A stretch of DNA of 64,000 nucleotides. Origin: a virus. Location: IMG/VR virus record IMGVR_UViG_3300009082_000017, positions 1-64,000 of that record; one strand, 5' to 3'. Numbering within the stretch: position 1 is the first letter of the stretch; each line of letters opens with the position of its first letter. Made by a program: the position numbers and the translations under genes. Below the pieces are notes generated by a model, which was not told where the DNA came from, made no database searches, and saw only the letters and a list, made by a program, of their open reading frames with translations. Below are positions 46,646-54,129 of this stretch, one piece after another.

Positions 46646-46674
46646 AGTCTATCACACTTTTGCGTTTTTGTCAA
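46646..46674 (-). promoter_or_regulatory. Leftward promoter of the RNA polymerase operon
   Basis: TTGACA-N17-TAGACT with AACCC upstream and GTGTGA before the -10, so the host enzyme should make the phage polymerase. It is divergent from the rightward promoter 54 bases away. Confidence 0.83.
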
Positions 46675-46727
46675 GGGTTAAATAGAACCAATTTTCTATG
46701 TTCAATAAACTGTAATGTCTGTAGACC

Positions 46728-46756
46728 TTGACAAATTCTTAAAAGTGTGTTATACT
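46728..46756 (+). promoter_or_regulatory. Rightward promoter of the helicase operon
   Basis: TTGACA-N17-TATACT with GTGTGT before the -10. The -35 regions of this and the divergent leftward promoter are 53 bases apart. Confidence 0.83.
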
Positions 46757-46768
46757 ACTCTTACAAAA

Positions 46769-46844
46769 ACTGGACTAGATTATGTCTATGGGTGCATCTA
46801 TGGATATAATGACAAACTGGTGTTGTCTCCGCGCCAAGTCCAGT
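46769..46844 (+). promoter_or_regulatory. Stem-closed leader of the helicase operon
   Basis: An 8-base perfect stem (ACTGGACT / AGTCCAGT) closes ~60 bases starting about 6 bases after the predicted transcript start. Inside are the ACTAGATTATGTC word and a GTCTATGG / TCTATGGATA near-repeat. The 311-base stretch between the genes holds nothing else except the two promoters. Confidence 0.5.
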
Positions 46845-46893
46845 ATTTTATTCTTGGAGATGATTTATTATTTAAGTAAAGGAGAAAATAATT

Positions 46894-47103
46894 ATGTATT
46901 ATATTGGTGAAGTATTGTTTGAAGATTTAAATTGGAAAGGAAAGCCTATGGTTGAGTTGTGGAATGATACGTGTTATTCTTCTGAAGTTGATGCAAAGAA
47001 AGCATTAGAAAGAATAAAAGAAGAAACAAATCGTTTAACTCTTCAAATTGTTAATGATAAAAAATATGATGTTTATACCTGTTATCCATGGCTAAAAGAA
47101 TAA
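46894..47103 (+). CDS. Small protein before the helicase, unknown
   Basis: The 69-residue alpha/beta protein (EVDAKKALERIKEETNRLTL) ends 3 bases before the helicase gene and starts behind AAAGGAGAAAATAATT. No family recognised. Confidence 0.55.
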   Translation: MYYIGEVLFEDLNWKGKPMVELWNDTCYSSEVDAKKALERIKEETNRLTLQIVNDKKYDVYTCYPWLKE

Positions 47104-47106
47104 TTC

Positions 47107-48594
47107 ATGACACGACAATATATATCAGATATAATAAATCAAGAAGAAATCTCTAGGTGGTCTCCCAAGGATAGAATATTAATAGACGCTCAAACTGGCT
47201 TTGGTAAATCTCAATTTGTTAAGAACGAATTATATAATTATTGTAAAAAGAATGATAAAAAAATATTACTTCTTTCAAATCGTAATGCTCTAAGAAGTCA
47301 GAATAATGAGGAATTAAAAGAAAATAAATTAGATGTTATTGCTTTAAAAAACTATCAAAATATTGAAGCCATGGTATTGTCAGGATCAGAAATCGCATCT
47401 TTATTTGAACCTTATGATTTTATAATTTTTGACGAATGCCATTATATAACATCTGATAGTAACTTCAGTAATACAACCGACATTCTTTTGTCTCAACTTA
47501 AGAATCCTTTATCAGATAAAATATATATCTTTTTAAGTGCTACGACAGATGCTATTCTAACATATGAAGATACTTTTGATTTTACATATATCATTCCAAA
47601 AGATTATTCCTATATTGAAAATTTATATTTTTATTCTAAAGCAGAAACCCTCAATAATATTTTAGAAAAAATTCCTTATGAAGAGAAAGTTATATATTTT
47701 GGGACAGCCTTAGAATCTTTAGAACTTAGTTTATTGTTTAATGATTCTGCATTCATGTGTTCTGAAAATAATAGAGAATTCTATAGAAAATCATCCAAAA
47801 CTGTAAGTCAAGATATTGGAGAAAATTCATATTTTAAACCAAGAATGTTATTTACAACAAAAGTTATTGACAATGGTGTCAATATTATAGATGCTCAGTT
47901 AAAACATATAATTATTGATTTGTTTGATCCTATAGATGTCATCCAATGCTTGGGGAGAAAGCGTGTCACTGGTGTTAATGATAAAATTAATCTATATATA
48001 AAAAATTATCATGGCGGAGAAATTTATCCAAGGATACAAAGAATAGATGATAAATTAAAACAAGTACAAGAATTGGAAGATTTGGGCAAAGAAGAATTCC
48101 AAAAGAAATATGCTAGATCTGCATTTGATTCTGTTATTAGAAATAACTTTGAAATCAATGAAGCCAAAATGATTTACTATAAATATATTCGATCTATTTC
48201 TTTAGATATGATTTCTAATAAAGATACTGATGGATACAAAAGATTTATATCTAAGAAATTAGAGATTGATTTTGATAATATAAAAATAGCAGAAGAGTAT
48301 TATGAGAAAGAATGTTTGTCTGATATTCTAGAACAATATATAGGTAAGAGAATTTATAAGGGAGAAATTCAAGAAGCATTTAAAGAGAAATTCTTTAATA
48401 AATTATTTGATCCAAAAAGAAGATTGGACTATAGAAGTAGAGGATATAATACTATGAATAATATTTTACAAGATGATAATCTTCCTTATTATATTACCAC
48501 TATTTTAGATAGAGAGGCACATAGTCAACACAAAGGAAAGAAATATTGGATTGTAAATAAATCTATTCCTCCAATAGAGGTAATGGAAGAATAA
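47107..48594 (+). CDS. SF2 DExH-type helicase
   Basis: The 495-residue protein has Walker A AQTGFGKS (28-35), DECH (109-112), motif III LSATTD (~147), and the C-terminal lobe motifs TTKVIDNGVNI and QCLGRKR (motif VI). The motif set is that of an SF2 translocase common in Bacillota phages; the C-terminal ~170 residues are helical and unassigned. A DNA replication or repair role is likely. Two terminators follow. Confidence 0.82.
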   Translation: MTRQYISDIINQEEISRWSPKDRILIDAQTGFGKSQFVKNELYNYCKKNDKKILLLSNRNALRSQNNEELKENKLDVIALKNYQNIEAMVLSGSEIASLFEPYDFIIFDECHYITSDSNFSNTTDILLSQLKNPLSDKIYIFLSATTDAILTYEDTFDFTYIIPKDYSYIENLYFYSKAETLNNILEKIPYEEKVIYFGTALESLELSLLFNDSAFMCSENNREFYRKSSKTVSQDIGENSYFKPRMLFTTKVIDNGVNIIDAQLKHIIIDLFDPIDVIQCLGRKRVTGVNDKINLYIKNYHGGEIYPRIQRIDDKLKQVQELEDLGKEEFQKKYARSAFDSVIRNNFEINEAKMIYYKYIRSISLDMISNKDTDGYKRFISKKLEIDFDNIKIAEEYYEKECLSDILEQYIGKRIYKGEIQEAFKEKFFNKLFDPKRRLDYRSRGYNTMNNILQDDNLPYYITTILDREAHSQHKGKKYWIVNKSIPPIEVMEE

Positions 48595-48801
48595 ATAATT
48601 ATTAGTAGAAATAATACAATTTTTAAAAGTCTGCCATGATAACAAGTGTACACACTAATTAACTGGTTCTCCCATATTTTTATAAATATGTCATTAAATT
48701 ACGTAAAAGCTCTATATAAGGAAATACGGAAAAACATGACAAATTTAAAAGACTATCCCTATTAAATCACCATAGTTTCCTAACGGAAACGCTTACCACT
48801 T

Positions 48802-48842
48802 AATTAAAACGAATGGCGAAAAACCTGCCATTCGTTTTAATT
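48802..48842. terminator. Strong intrinsic terminator after the helicase
   Basis: A perfect 16-base stem AATTAAAACGAATGGC / GCCATTCGTTTTAATT around a 9-base loop. It lies about 210 bases after the helicase stop codon; nothing coding was seen between. Confidence 0.85.
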
Positions 48843-48849
48843 TTAAAAT

Positions 48850-48882
48850 AAAAAACGACAAAGAGCAAGAGCGTCGTTTTTT
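48850..48882 (+). terminator. Second terminator in tandem
   Basis: AAAAAACGAC / GTCGTTTTTT with a 13-base loop, ending in TTATTTTT. Tandem terminators here would isolate the gene-free region from read-through. Confidence 0.8.
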
Positions 48883-48899
48883 ATTTTTAGTTAATATGT

Positions 48900-49850
48900 T
48901 ATTTTTTTATTTGTAGTAGTAGTAAGAGATGTAAGCCTATACCTATACATAGAATCTAATACTATATACTCTATCCTAAAGTTGTAAAATAGGGGTAGGG
49001 TATTTTTTATTTAAATTTATTTAATTTTATCATATTTTTATAGATATAGGGTCGAGAAATACACTAAATCTATTCGATACATGAGGTTATCGAGAAAAGT
49101 ATATGTAAGGTATTGGTATAGGGATAGGGATAGGAATAATATCGAAATCCTGAGAAATATGATGTCTGGTTAGGGATATTGTGGATATAGGGTTATGAGG
49201 ATAGGAGTGAGATATTTGTAGGGATTTATGATGGAATGGGAATAGGTATAGGGTAAGGGTGTGTGAGTGGAAGTGCTATCACGGTTATAGGACATGTGTT
49301 CTAGTCTGAATTTGTAAAGTACCCCCACCTTATTTATATTTTACATAGTGATTATAAGTAATAATCTATATGACAATAGCAGGATCCTGATTATCCTGGC
49401 GGATCTGTAATGAAATGAAGATTTTATAGGATAAATGTTCTATAATATAGGGTTAGGCTGATTTTACCGGATTCGAGTAACAAGCAACTTATAAGAGAAG
49501 TATTATACTATACAATGATACAATAATACAATGATACACTATAAACATTATACTAACACTATACATATAAATATATTATATTACACTGTATAGTATAAGA
49601 TAATAAACTAACACCATACCATACCATACCATACCAATCATACTATTATAACCCTAACACTATACTTATATACATTATACTGTATTATACATAGTATATC
49701 GTTATCCGATATATAAAACTAATCATATACTAATCTATATATTCTCAATCAATCAATCAATTAATCAATCTATTTATCTAATCCATTCCAGAAACTAATC
49801 TAATTACTAATCACTAATCACTATACACTAATCCTCAACTAAACTTAAAA
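48900..49850. repeat. Gene-free low-complexity region with strand-skewed short repeats
   Basis: About 950 bases have no supported gene. The left half is rich in G-runs on the + strand (variants of ATAGGG, for example a GGGATAGGGATAGG run near 49130). The right half is G-poor and made of ACTATAC/ATTATAC/CATAC units, with a CATAC microsatellite near 49620 and AATC repeats near 49750-49830. Purine/pyrimidine skew thus flips near 49450-49500. It lies between convergent operons, each closed by terminators. A replication origin, or decay of old genes, are both possible. Confidence 0.55.
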
Positions 49851-49851
49851 C

Positions 49852-49881
49852 AAAAAGACTAGATTTTACTCTAGTCTTTTT
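49852..49881 (-). terminator. Terminator of the leftward small-gene operon
   Basis: AAAAAGACTAGA / TCTAGTCTTTTT with a 6-base loop, downstream of the minus-strand gene that stops at 49915; U-runs exist in both directions. Confidence 0.82.
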
Positions 49882-49914
49882 ATACTCTATTCGATTGTCA
49901 ATTGAATTATTTTA

Positions 49915-50292
49915 TTATCTGGCTAATGAATGATCAATCATAATCAGATAATAACCTATTGCTTCCAATGAGTAAAATTTATTAGCTTTGTAATTTTGAT
50001 TATCCAAAAAACCTATTAATTCGGATGTAGAGACTGACAATACCGGATTATTCTCATTTTGAGAATAGCGATAATACAATTCTTTTTCTTTAATTGTAAT
50101 CTGGAATTCCAGTCTATAACCTTTATTTTCAATTGTAAAATTGAAATAATTATACTCTTCATGATATTCGATATTAGAATACCAGTCAATACCAATTTTT
50201 TTAGCAAGTTTAATTGCTTTGGCTTTGGCTAAAATTGCATTATCTGAAAATTGATTATTCTCAAATTTTGAATCCAATAAGTTAATTTTCAT
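49915..50292 (-). CDS. Small alpha/beta protein, unknown
   Basis: The 125-residue protein (NIEYHEEYNYFNFTIENKGY) is not recognised. It has its own promoter 45 bases upstream and terminator downstream, so it is a single-gene unit. AAAGAGGAAAAA precedes the ATG. Confidence 0.55.
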   Translation of the reverse strand: MKINLLDSKFENNQFSDNAILAKAKAIKLAKKIGIDWYSNIEYHEEYNYFNFTIENKGYRLEFQITIKEKELYYRYSQNENNPVLSVSTSELIGFLDNQNYKANKFYSLEAIGYYLIMIDHSLAR

Positions 50293-50337
50293 TTTTTCCT
50301 CTTTTTTGAATGATTGATTAATTACTTTATTAAGTCT

Positions 50338-50366
50338 ATTATAAGCAATTAAAATATAAAAGTCAA
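50338..50366 (-). promoter_or_regulatory. Promoter of the 49915-50292 gene
   Basis: TTGACT-N17-TATAAT on the minus strand. Upstream lies GATTTTTTAAGGTT, a word shared with the promoters near 51030 and 51440. Confidence 0.78.
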
Positions 50367-50415
50367 TCCTTTTAACCTTAAAAAATCTAATATTTTAAGA
50401 ATTCTAATTTAAATA

Positions 50416-50451
50416 AAAAATAGTCCAGTATAAAAATACTAGACTATTTTT
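50416..50451 (-). terminator. Terminator after the ArdC-like gene
   Basis: A 15-base stem with one mismatch (AAAAATAGTC-AGTAT arms), ending in TTTTT on either strand, 24 bases after the stop codon at 50475. Confidence 0.8.
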
Positions 50452-50474
50452 ATCCGTGTAATTATTATTTATTT

Positions 50475-50765
50475 TTATTCCAACTTTACAACCTGACACC
50501 GACAAAATACTGCGGATGTAGTGGTATATTTCTTTACAACATCCTGACCGGTATTATCATCATGTTTAACACTACTTCCGATCACTGGAATTTTAATACC
50601 ACGCTCGCCTTTTTTAACTATATATCCTTGCGATTTCCAACGGTTAAAAGTATATACATCCTGATAAGGAATACATCCGCATGGTAACGCATTCGCAACG
50701 GTTAAGGCATTGTATATTGAGAATCTGTTAAATTGTGTAGCTTGTTCTGAAGTCATGGTTGTCAT
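50475..50765 (-). CDS. ArdC N-domain-like protein
   Basis: The 96 residues match the core of the ArdC/DUF1738 ssDNA-binding domain (YNALTVANALPCG, FNRWKSQGYIVKKGERGIKI, then a SAVFCRCQVVKLE strand). In plasmids ArdC blocks restriction. This copy is only the small N-terminal domain, without the metallopeptidase part. Anti-restriction is possible, not proven. Confidence 0.7.
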   Translation of the reverse strand: MTTMTSEQATQFNRFSIYNALTVANALPCGCIPYQDVYTFNRWKSQGYIVKKGERGIKIPVIGSSVKHDDNTGQDVVKKYTTTSAVFCRCQVVKLE

Positions 50766-50782
50766 TTTATTTTATCCTTTTT

Positions 50783-50980
50783 TTAAATAATATTACTACA
50801 ATAATTCAAATTTGATTGATTAATTTGGCCCTCGTAATAATTCGCATCATGCAATACAGTATGAGTTTTTCTATATTCTAATTCTTGAAAATACTTATTA
50901 ATCTTGTTTTTTCGTTCTAATTCTCTTTTTTCATTTTCTTGTTCCCACTTCTGAGCAACTGTTAATTTTTTGTTTTTCAT
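50783..50980 (-). CDS. Small charged helical protein, unknown
   Basis: The 65-residue product is Lys/Glu-rich (KWEQENEKRELERKNKINKY). It is 17 bases upstream of the ArdC-like gene and probably its operon partner. AAAAAAGGATAAATATC precedes the ATG. Confidence 0.5.
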   Translation of the reverse strand: MKNKKLTVAQKWEQENEKRELERKNKINKYFQELEYRKTHTVLHDANYYEGQINQSNLNYCSNII

Positions 50981-51015
50981 GATATTTATCCTTTTTTATA
51001 TTGAATTGTAAAATC

Positions 51016-51043
51016 ATTCTACCATATAAAAAACAAAATACAA
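51016..51043 (-). promoter_or_regulatory. Promoter of the ArdC-like operon
   Basis: TTGTAT-N16-TAGAAT with TGG before the -10; GATTTTTTAAGGTT lies just upstream. Confidence 0.6.
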
Positions 51044-51155
51044 TACCTTAAACCTTAAAAAATCCATTTTAAAACATTTTTTAAGAATTCTAATATAATA
51101 ATAAATTTGATCATTTCTAGCCTTATATAGTAGAATAACCCATAAATACAATACA

Positions 51156-51254
51156 CCCAATTTAAGGCATCCAGAAGCCATTTTTAGCGATTTTATTATT
51201 GCAAGGTATAAAATACCATAAATGATATATAAAACGATTACAGGCATTCCCACG
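51156..51254. other. Duplicated structured element, copy A
   Basis: This ~100-base stretch aligns with 61837-61937 at both ends: CCC-WATTTAAGGCA, TCCAGA, GCGATTT, then AAACGAT/AAATCGT, AGGC-TTCC and CCC/GGG. The middle differs. It can fold with GGC/GCC near the left end and CGATTTTAT/ATAAAACG closing the centre. An open frame on the minus strand across it looks accidental. The rest of 50981-51512 holds two promoters and TGTTCTA boxes. Confidence 0.55.
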
Positions 51255-51268
51255 AACCGATTTAAGGT

Positions 51269-51298
51269 TGTTCTATAATTCGTTAAGATAATGTTCTA
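51269..51298. promoter_or_regulatory. TGTTCTA box pair next to copy A
   Basis: Two direct TGTTCTA boxes, 23 bases apart, follow element A. No good -10 is placed as at the other box pairs, so a regulator site or a dormant promoter is possible. Confidence 0.4.
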
Positions 51299-51409
51299 TG
51301 TTTTGACTATAAAATGTATCATTTTAGAACCTAATCTTAACAAAAGTTGAATATAATTTTGGTATTAGAATTAAAAAATAAGATTGATTTTAAAATAAAA
51401 TTTTAAGGT

Positions 51410-51468
51410 TGTTCTATAAGATTTTTTAAGGTTGTTCTATTGTATGTTCTATTTTGTTTTGATACAAT
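51410..51468 (+). promoter_or_regulatory. Promoter of the right-arm operon with TGTTCTA boxes
   Basis: TTGTAT-N17-TACAAT (51440-51468). TGTTCTA boxes lie at 51410, 51433 (directly touching the -35) and 51445. TTTTTTAAGGTT precedes two of the boxes. Confidence 0.7.
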
Positions 51469-51512
51469 GATTACAGATTAGAAAATAATTCAAATTTCAA
51501 GAAAGGTTAAAA

Positions 51513-51725
51513 ATGACTAAAAAAGATTACATCCAATTTGCAAAAATTTTAAAAAATGCTAGAGAACATACAAATACACAACCATTTTTTAACGATGCTG
51601 CAAAAATTAGTGCAAATATGATCATTAATAAAATTCAATCTGATTTAATGGAAGTCTTAAAAAAAGATAATCCGACATTCAATAAAACAAGATTTATTAA
51701 TGCTTGCTATCCTGATAATAAATAG
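51513..51725 (+). CDS. Small phage protein of a common unknown family
   Basis: The 70-residue protein (MTKKDYIQFAKILKNA ... NPTFNKTRFINACYP) has the look of a short helical protein common in phages and plasmids (MTKKDY start; NPRF-D-RF--AC end). Function unknown. Start follows AAGAAAGGTTAAAA. Confidence 0.65.
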   Translation: MTKKDYIQFAKILKNAREHTNTQPFFNDAAKISANMIINKIQSDLMEVLKKDNPTFNKTRFINACYPDNK

Positions 51726-51847
51726 ATTATACTCTTATCATATAACCGGATTATATAACAGAATCCGGTTATAACATAAGGTTATAATAAGGTAACCGGT
51801 ATATAATGGAGTATAACAGAATGAAAAAAATCATTAACAAAAAATGG

Positions 51848-51943
51848 ATGATGGATACCAGACAAGTTAAAAAATTTAACCTGAAAGTCGCACGAAAAAA
51901 CAAGGCTGCACGTATTGAATTTTTAACACGGTTGGATGTATAA
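51848..51943 (+). CDS. Very small basic peptide
   Basis: The frame encodes about 31 residues, Lys/Arg-rich (FNLKVARKNKAARIEFLTR), ending 2 bases before the next ATG. Upstream in-frame codons are open but lack a normal start; a nearby ATG at 51822 is in another frame. Real but start uncertain, or part of a leader. Confidence 0.35.
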   Translation: MMDTRQVKKFNLKVARKNKAARIEFLTRLDV

Positions 51944-51945
51944 TC

Positions 51946-52089
51946 ATGTCAACAAAATTTAAAAAATGGTTTTTTGGCTGGCACTATGCGCCTGAATTAC
52001 TACAATCATTAATAGGAATTAATAACAGGCTAGTCGGTTTTAATGTAATCTGGCATGAAAACGGATATCACTTCCGACTAATCAACTAA
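51946..52089 (+). CDS. Small aromatic-rich protein, unknown
   Basis: The 47-residue protein (KKWFFGWHYAPELL) starts just after the preceding stop and ends before a long inverted repeat. The composition is coding-like (Trp and His rich) and unlike random AT-rich DNA. No family. Confidence 0.5.
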   Translation: MSTKFKKWFFGWHYAPELLQSLIGINNRLVGFNVIWHENGYHFRLIN

Positions 52090-52167
52090 TTTTATTTTGA
52101 CTCTTGTAATTCAGTTAACAGCATGGTACAATTGAATTACAAGCGCGGAAGTAAAATTAAAAAATTA
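52090..52167 (+). other. Nested-hairpin gene end, copy 1
   Basis: An outer AATTTTA / TAAAATT pair encloses an 11-base perfect stem CTTGTAATTCA / TGAATTACAAG. A promoter candidate (TTGTAA at 52104-52109, TACAAT at 52127-52132) falls inside this structure. Confidence 0.5.
52104..52132 (+). promoter_or_regulatory. Possible promoter with TTAACAG in the spacer
   Basis: TTGTAA-N17-TACAAT with TGG before the -10; TTAACAG lies in the spacer. It overlaps the inverted repeat above, so it may be regulated by it. Confidence 0.5.
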
Positions 52168-52183
52168 AAAAGGATGGTTTAAA

Positions 52184-52471
52184 ATGGAAGAAAAACGCGC
52201 AGTATTAGTTTATCAGGCAGGAATTGCAAACGTTTTTGAAGTTGAATGTTTCAATATGTGCAATTTTGGAAGAAACGCAAAAAGAATTTTGCAAAGTGAT
52301 TTTAACACGTGCGAATCATTCGCAAATGGTTTAAAATATGCCGGATTTAAAATCACTTCTGCCGGTTGCAATATGGCCGGCAATATCATTAACAGCGAAT
52401 GGAATACGAATCTAGAATCACTGCCCTTTAATGATAAATTTCATCCTGTTTATAATGGAATACTTCATTAA
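52184..52471 (+). CDS. Small conserved protein of mobile elements, unknown
   Basis: The 95-residue protein (YQAGIANVFEVECFNM, RILQSDFNTCESFANGLKYAGF, SAGCNMAGNIINSEW) belongs to a family I recall from gut Bacillota phages and plasmids without assigned function. Four or more Cys are spread through the chain. Confidence 0.65.
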   Translation: MEEKRAVLVYQAGIANVFEVECFNMCNFGRNAKRILQSDFNTCESFANGLKYAGFKITSAGCNMAGNIINSEWNTNLESLPFNDKFHPVYNGILH

Positions 52472-52539
52472 TTTTATCCTGATCATGCCGGTTTAATAAT
52501 AGTATAGACCGGCAAAATGAGTATAAAATTAAAAAATTC
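52472..52539 (+). other. Nested-hairpin gene end, copy 2
   Basis: ATTTTATCCTGATCAT, inner stem GCCGGT / ACCGGC, then AATGAGTATAAAAT. The outer words are the same as at 56797-56860, while the inner stem is different in sequence. Confidence 0.55.
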
Positions 52540-52587
52540 GGTTATAATACTTAACAGAAAACAAAATTTGAATAACAGGATTAAAAA

Positions 52588-52833
52588 ATGGAAGACTTAA
52601 AACATGGAACTGGAATTAAAAATAAAAAATCAGGTTCAATAGCATGTATATGTGAATCTTTTAAACATAATGGAGAAAACACCAATTGGTTAATAGTAAC
52701 ATGCTATCATATTTTATTCACTGGTAAAAATAGATACCAATATATAAACCATGATGATATAATTAAAAAATGGAATATCTTAACCCCTCAAGAATTCGAT
52801 CAAGAATTTAAAAAAATTCATAACCTGGAGTAA
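52588..52833 (+). CDS. Small protein, unknown
   Basis: The 81-residue protein (KSGSIACICESFKHNG, WLIVTCYHILFTG) has a beta-rich first half and a helical end. It precedes another small gene by 3 bases. No family recognised. Site: GGATTAAAAA. Confidence 0.5.
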   Translation: MEDLKHGTGIKNKKSGSIACICESFKHNGENTNWLIVTCYHILFTGKNRYQYINHDDIIKKWNILTPQEFDQEFKKIHNLE

Positions 52834-52836
52834 AAA

Positions 52837-53079
52837 ATGATATTACAATTAATTAATTCAAAAAATCGAATAGTTTACACTGCCAAAAAATCAGAAGACA
52901 ATACATATATTAATATCGAACATGAGTCAGGCGGGGGAATTGCTTATAAACCAGAAGACCTATACTTAACAGCGGCGTGTTGTCTTAATGATAATCCATC
53001 ATGCAAAATAACAGGTACATACGCAAACCAATTTAAAGAATATTGCAAGGGGTTAACATGGTTGCAAATAAAAATCTAG
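52837..53079 (+). CDS. Small protein, unknown
   Basis: The 80-residue protein (INIEHESGGGIAYKPEDLYL) ends inside the next gene (22-base overlap). TGGAGTAAAAA precedes the ATG. No family recognised. Confidence 0.5.
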   Translation: MILQLINSKNRIVYTAKKSEDNTYINIEHESGGGIAYKPEDLYLTAACCLNDNPSCKITGTYANQFKEYCKGLTWLQIKI

Positions 53080-53279
53080 AGTATAGAATAACCCATAAAA
53101 CAGGTTCGTGCCGGTCTGGTATAGACTTAACGGGATATATAACGCACGTGGTAATTAATAACAATTCATTATGTGGTAATAACCCTAACAAAAAATCATC
53201 TTGGTCTGAATATGATGATCAAATAATAACATGCAAAAAATGTATAACAATTCTAGAATCACTTAACAGACAATCATAA
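53058..53279 (+). CDS. Small protein with paired Cys, unknown
   Basis: The 73 residues begin at the ATG at 53058, which has AAGGGG five bases upstream; an earlier TTG is possible but has no site. CKKC near the end and single Cys earlier suggest metal binding (GSCRSGIDLTGYITHV). Overlaps the preceding gene. Confidence 0.5.
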   Translation: MVANKNLEYRITHKTGSCRSGIDLTGYITHVVINNNSLCGNNPNKKSSWSEYDDQIITCKKCITILESLNRQS

Positions 53280-53303
53280 ATAGATACCAATTGGAGACTA
53301 AAA

Positions 53304-53543
53304 ATGTATTATTTTGGAACACTTAAAAACGACAAATTGACAGAAGTATTTTACTCTAAAACAAAGCCAACACAATTAACGCATGGTAACATATATAAAT
53401 ATCTAACAGGCGGATATAAAACAAAGTCAGAAGCCATACAGCAAGCTAATTATACAAGTTATTGCAAGGTTGTATTTTTTGATCGTAGAAAAAAAGAAAA
53501 TATAACTAATCATAATTTATGTATGATAACAGGTATAATCTAA
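53304..53543 (+). CDS. Small protein, unknown
   Basis: The 79-residue protein (YLTGGYKTKSEAIQQANYTS) has a compact alpha/beta look often seen in small phage proteins. Its stop overlaps the next start (TAATG), so the two are probably translated together. Confidence 0.5.
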   Translation: MYYFGTLKNDKLTEVFYSKTKPTQLTHGNIYKYLTGGYKTKSEAIQQANYTSYCKVVFFDRRKKENITNHNLCMITGII

Positions 53544-53758
53544 TGGAACATCAGACCATAACAGAACCGATTAAACCATTTTTAACCAATAATAACACCA
53601 TGTATTTTAAACATCCGGTAACGCATGAAATATACACCATGCAAGCGGATAATACCAGTGCATACGATATTATAACAGGTATGCCATTATCAGGCCGTTG
53701 GTTATGTTCTGAATCTCAATTTAATCAATATAAGAGTATTTTTATAACAGAACCTTAA
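53543..53758 (+). CDS. Small protein, unknown
   Basis: The 71-residue protein (MYFKHPVTHEIYTMQADN; TGMPLSGRWLCSES) begins at the ATG of the TAATG overlap at 53543; an in-frame ATG 24 bases earlier would overlap more. No family recognised. Confidence 0.5.
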   Translation: MEHQTITEPIKPFLTNNNTMYFKHPVTHEIYTMQADNTSAYDIITGMPLSGRWLCSESQFNQYKSIFITEP

Positions 53759-53764
53759 AAATAC

Positions 53765-53793
53765 TTGACAAGTCTTAACAAACGTGCTAAAAT
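53765..53793 (+). promoter_or_regulatory. Promoter with CTTAACA in the spacer
   Basis: TTGACA-N17-TAAAAT; the spacer CTTAACAAACGTGC is nearly the same as at 63851-63879 (CTTAACAGTCGTGC). ATTAACAG follows the -10. Confidence 0.78.
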
Positions 53794-53835
53794 CATTAAC
53801 AGATAACACAATATAGATAACAGGGAGCGCTTAAA

Positions 53836-54126
53836 ATGGAACTAAACAAACTGAACGGGATATCATTCGACAATACCAATAGAGTTAAAATCATTGCTGA
53901 TATAATGGATATTCGCGGCAAGTGGGATAAAATCCCATCAGGCAAAGAAAAACAAGCCTTTAAAACCGGCGATAAAATTGAGAGTCTGAATACTGATGTA
54001 TTTAAGACCGGCACAATCTCAATCATTAAAGAATGCGAAAATAATAACGGTTATTTTCGATATTTGGCTGGTGGTGTTTGGCATAGACAAAAAGATATAA
54101 AATTATCCTTAACAGTGGGAGCTTAA
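53836..54126 (+). CDS. Small SH3/Tudor-like protein, tentative
   Basis: The 96 residues include a GDKIESLNTDVFKTGTISI ... GYFRYLAGGVWHRQKDIKL segment that looks like a small five-strand barrel. Function unknown. First gene after the promoter at 53765; site AACAGGGAGCGCTTAAA. Confidence 0.5.
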   Translation: MELNKLNGISFDNTNRVKIIADIMDIRGKWDKIPSGKEKQAFKTGDKIESLNTDVFKTGTISIIKECENNNGYFRYLAGGVWHRQKDIKLSLTVGA

Positions 54127-54129
54127 CAG

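Noticed and set aside
49600-49850. CRISPR-like array
   Set aside because: Repeats are short microsatellites (CATAC, AATC, ACTATAC) without unique spacers of constant length.
51014-51253. 79-codon open frame on the minus strand
   Set aside because: It runs across structured element A and over the promoter at 51016-51043, its composition is Ile/Leu/Tyr/Lys-heavy as expected of random AT-rich DNA, and it has no convincing ribosome-binding site.
53796-54026. 76-codon minus-strand frame
   Set aside because: It is antisense to the small gene at 53836-54126, which has a promoter and a ribosome-binding site.
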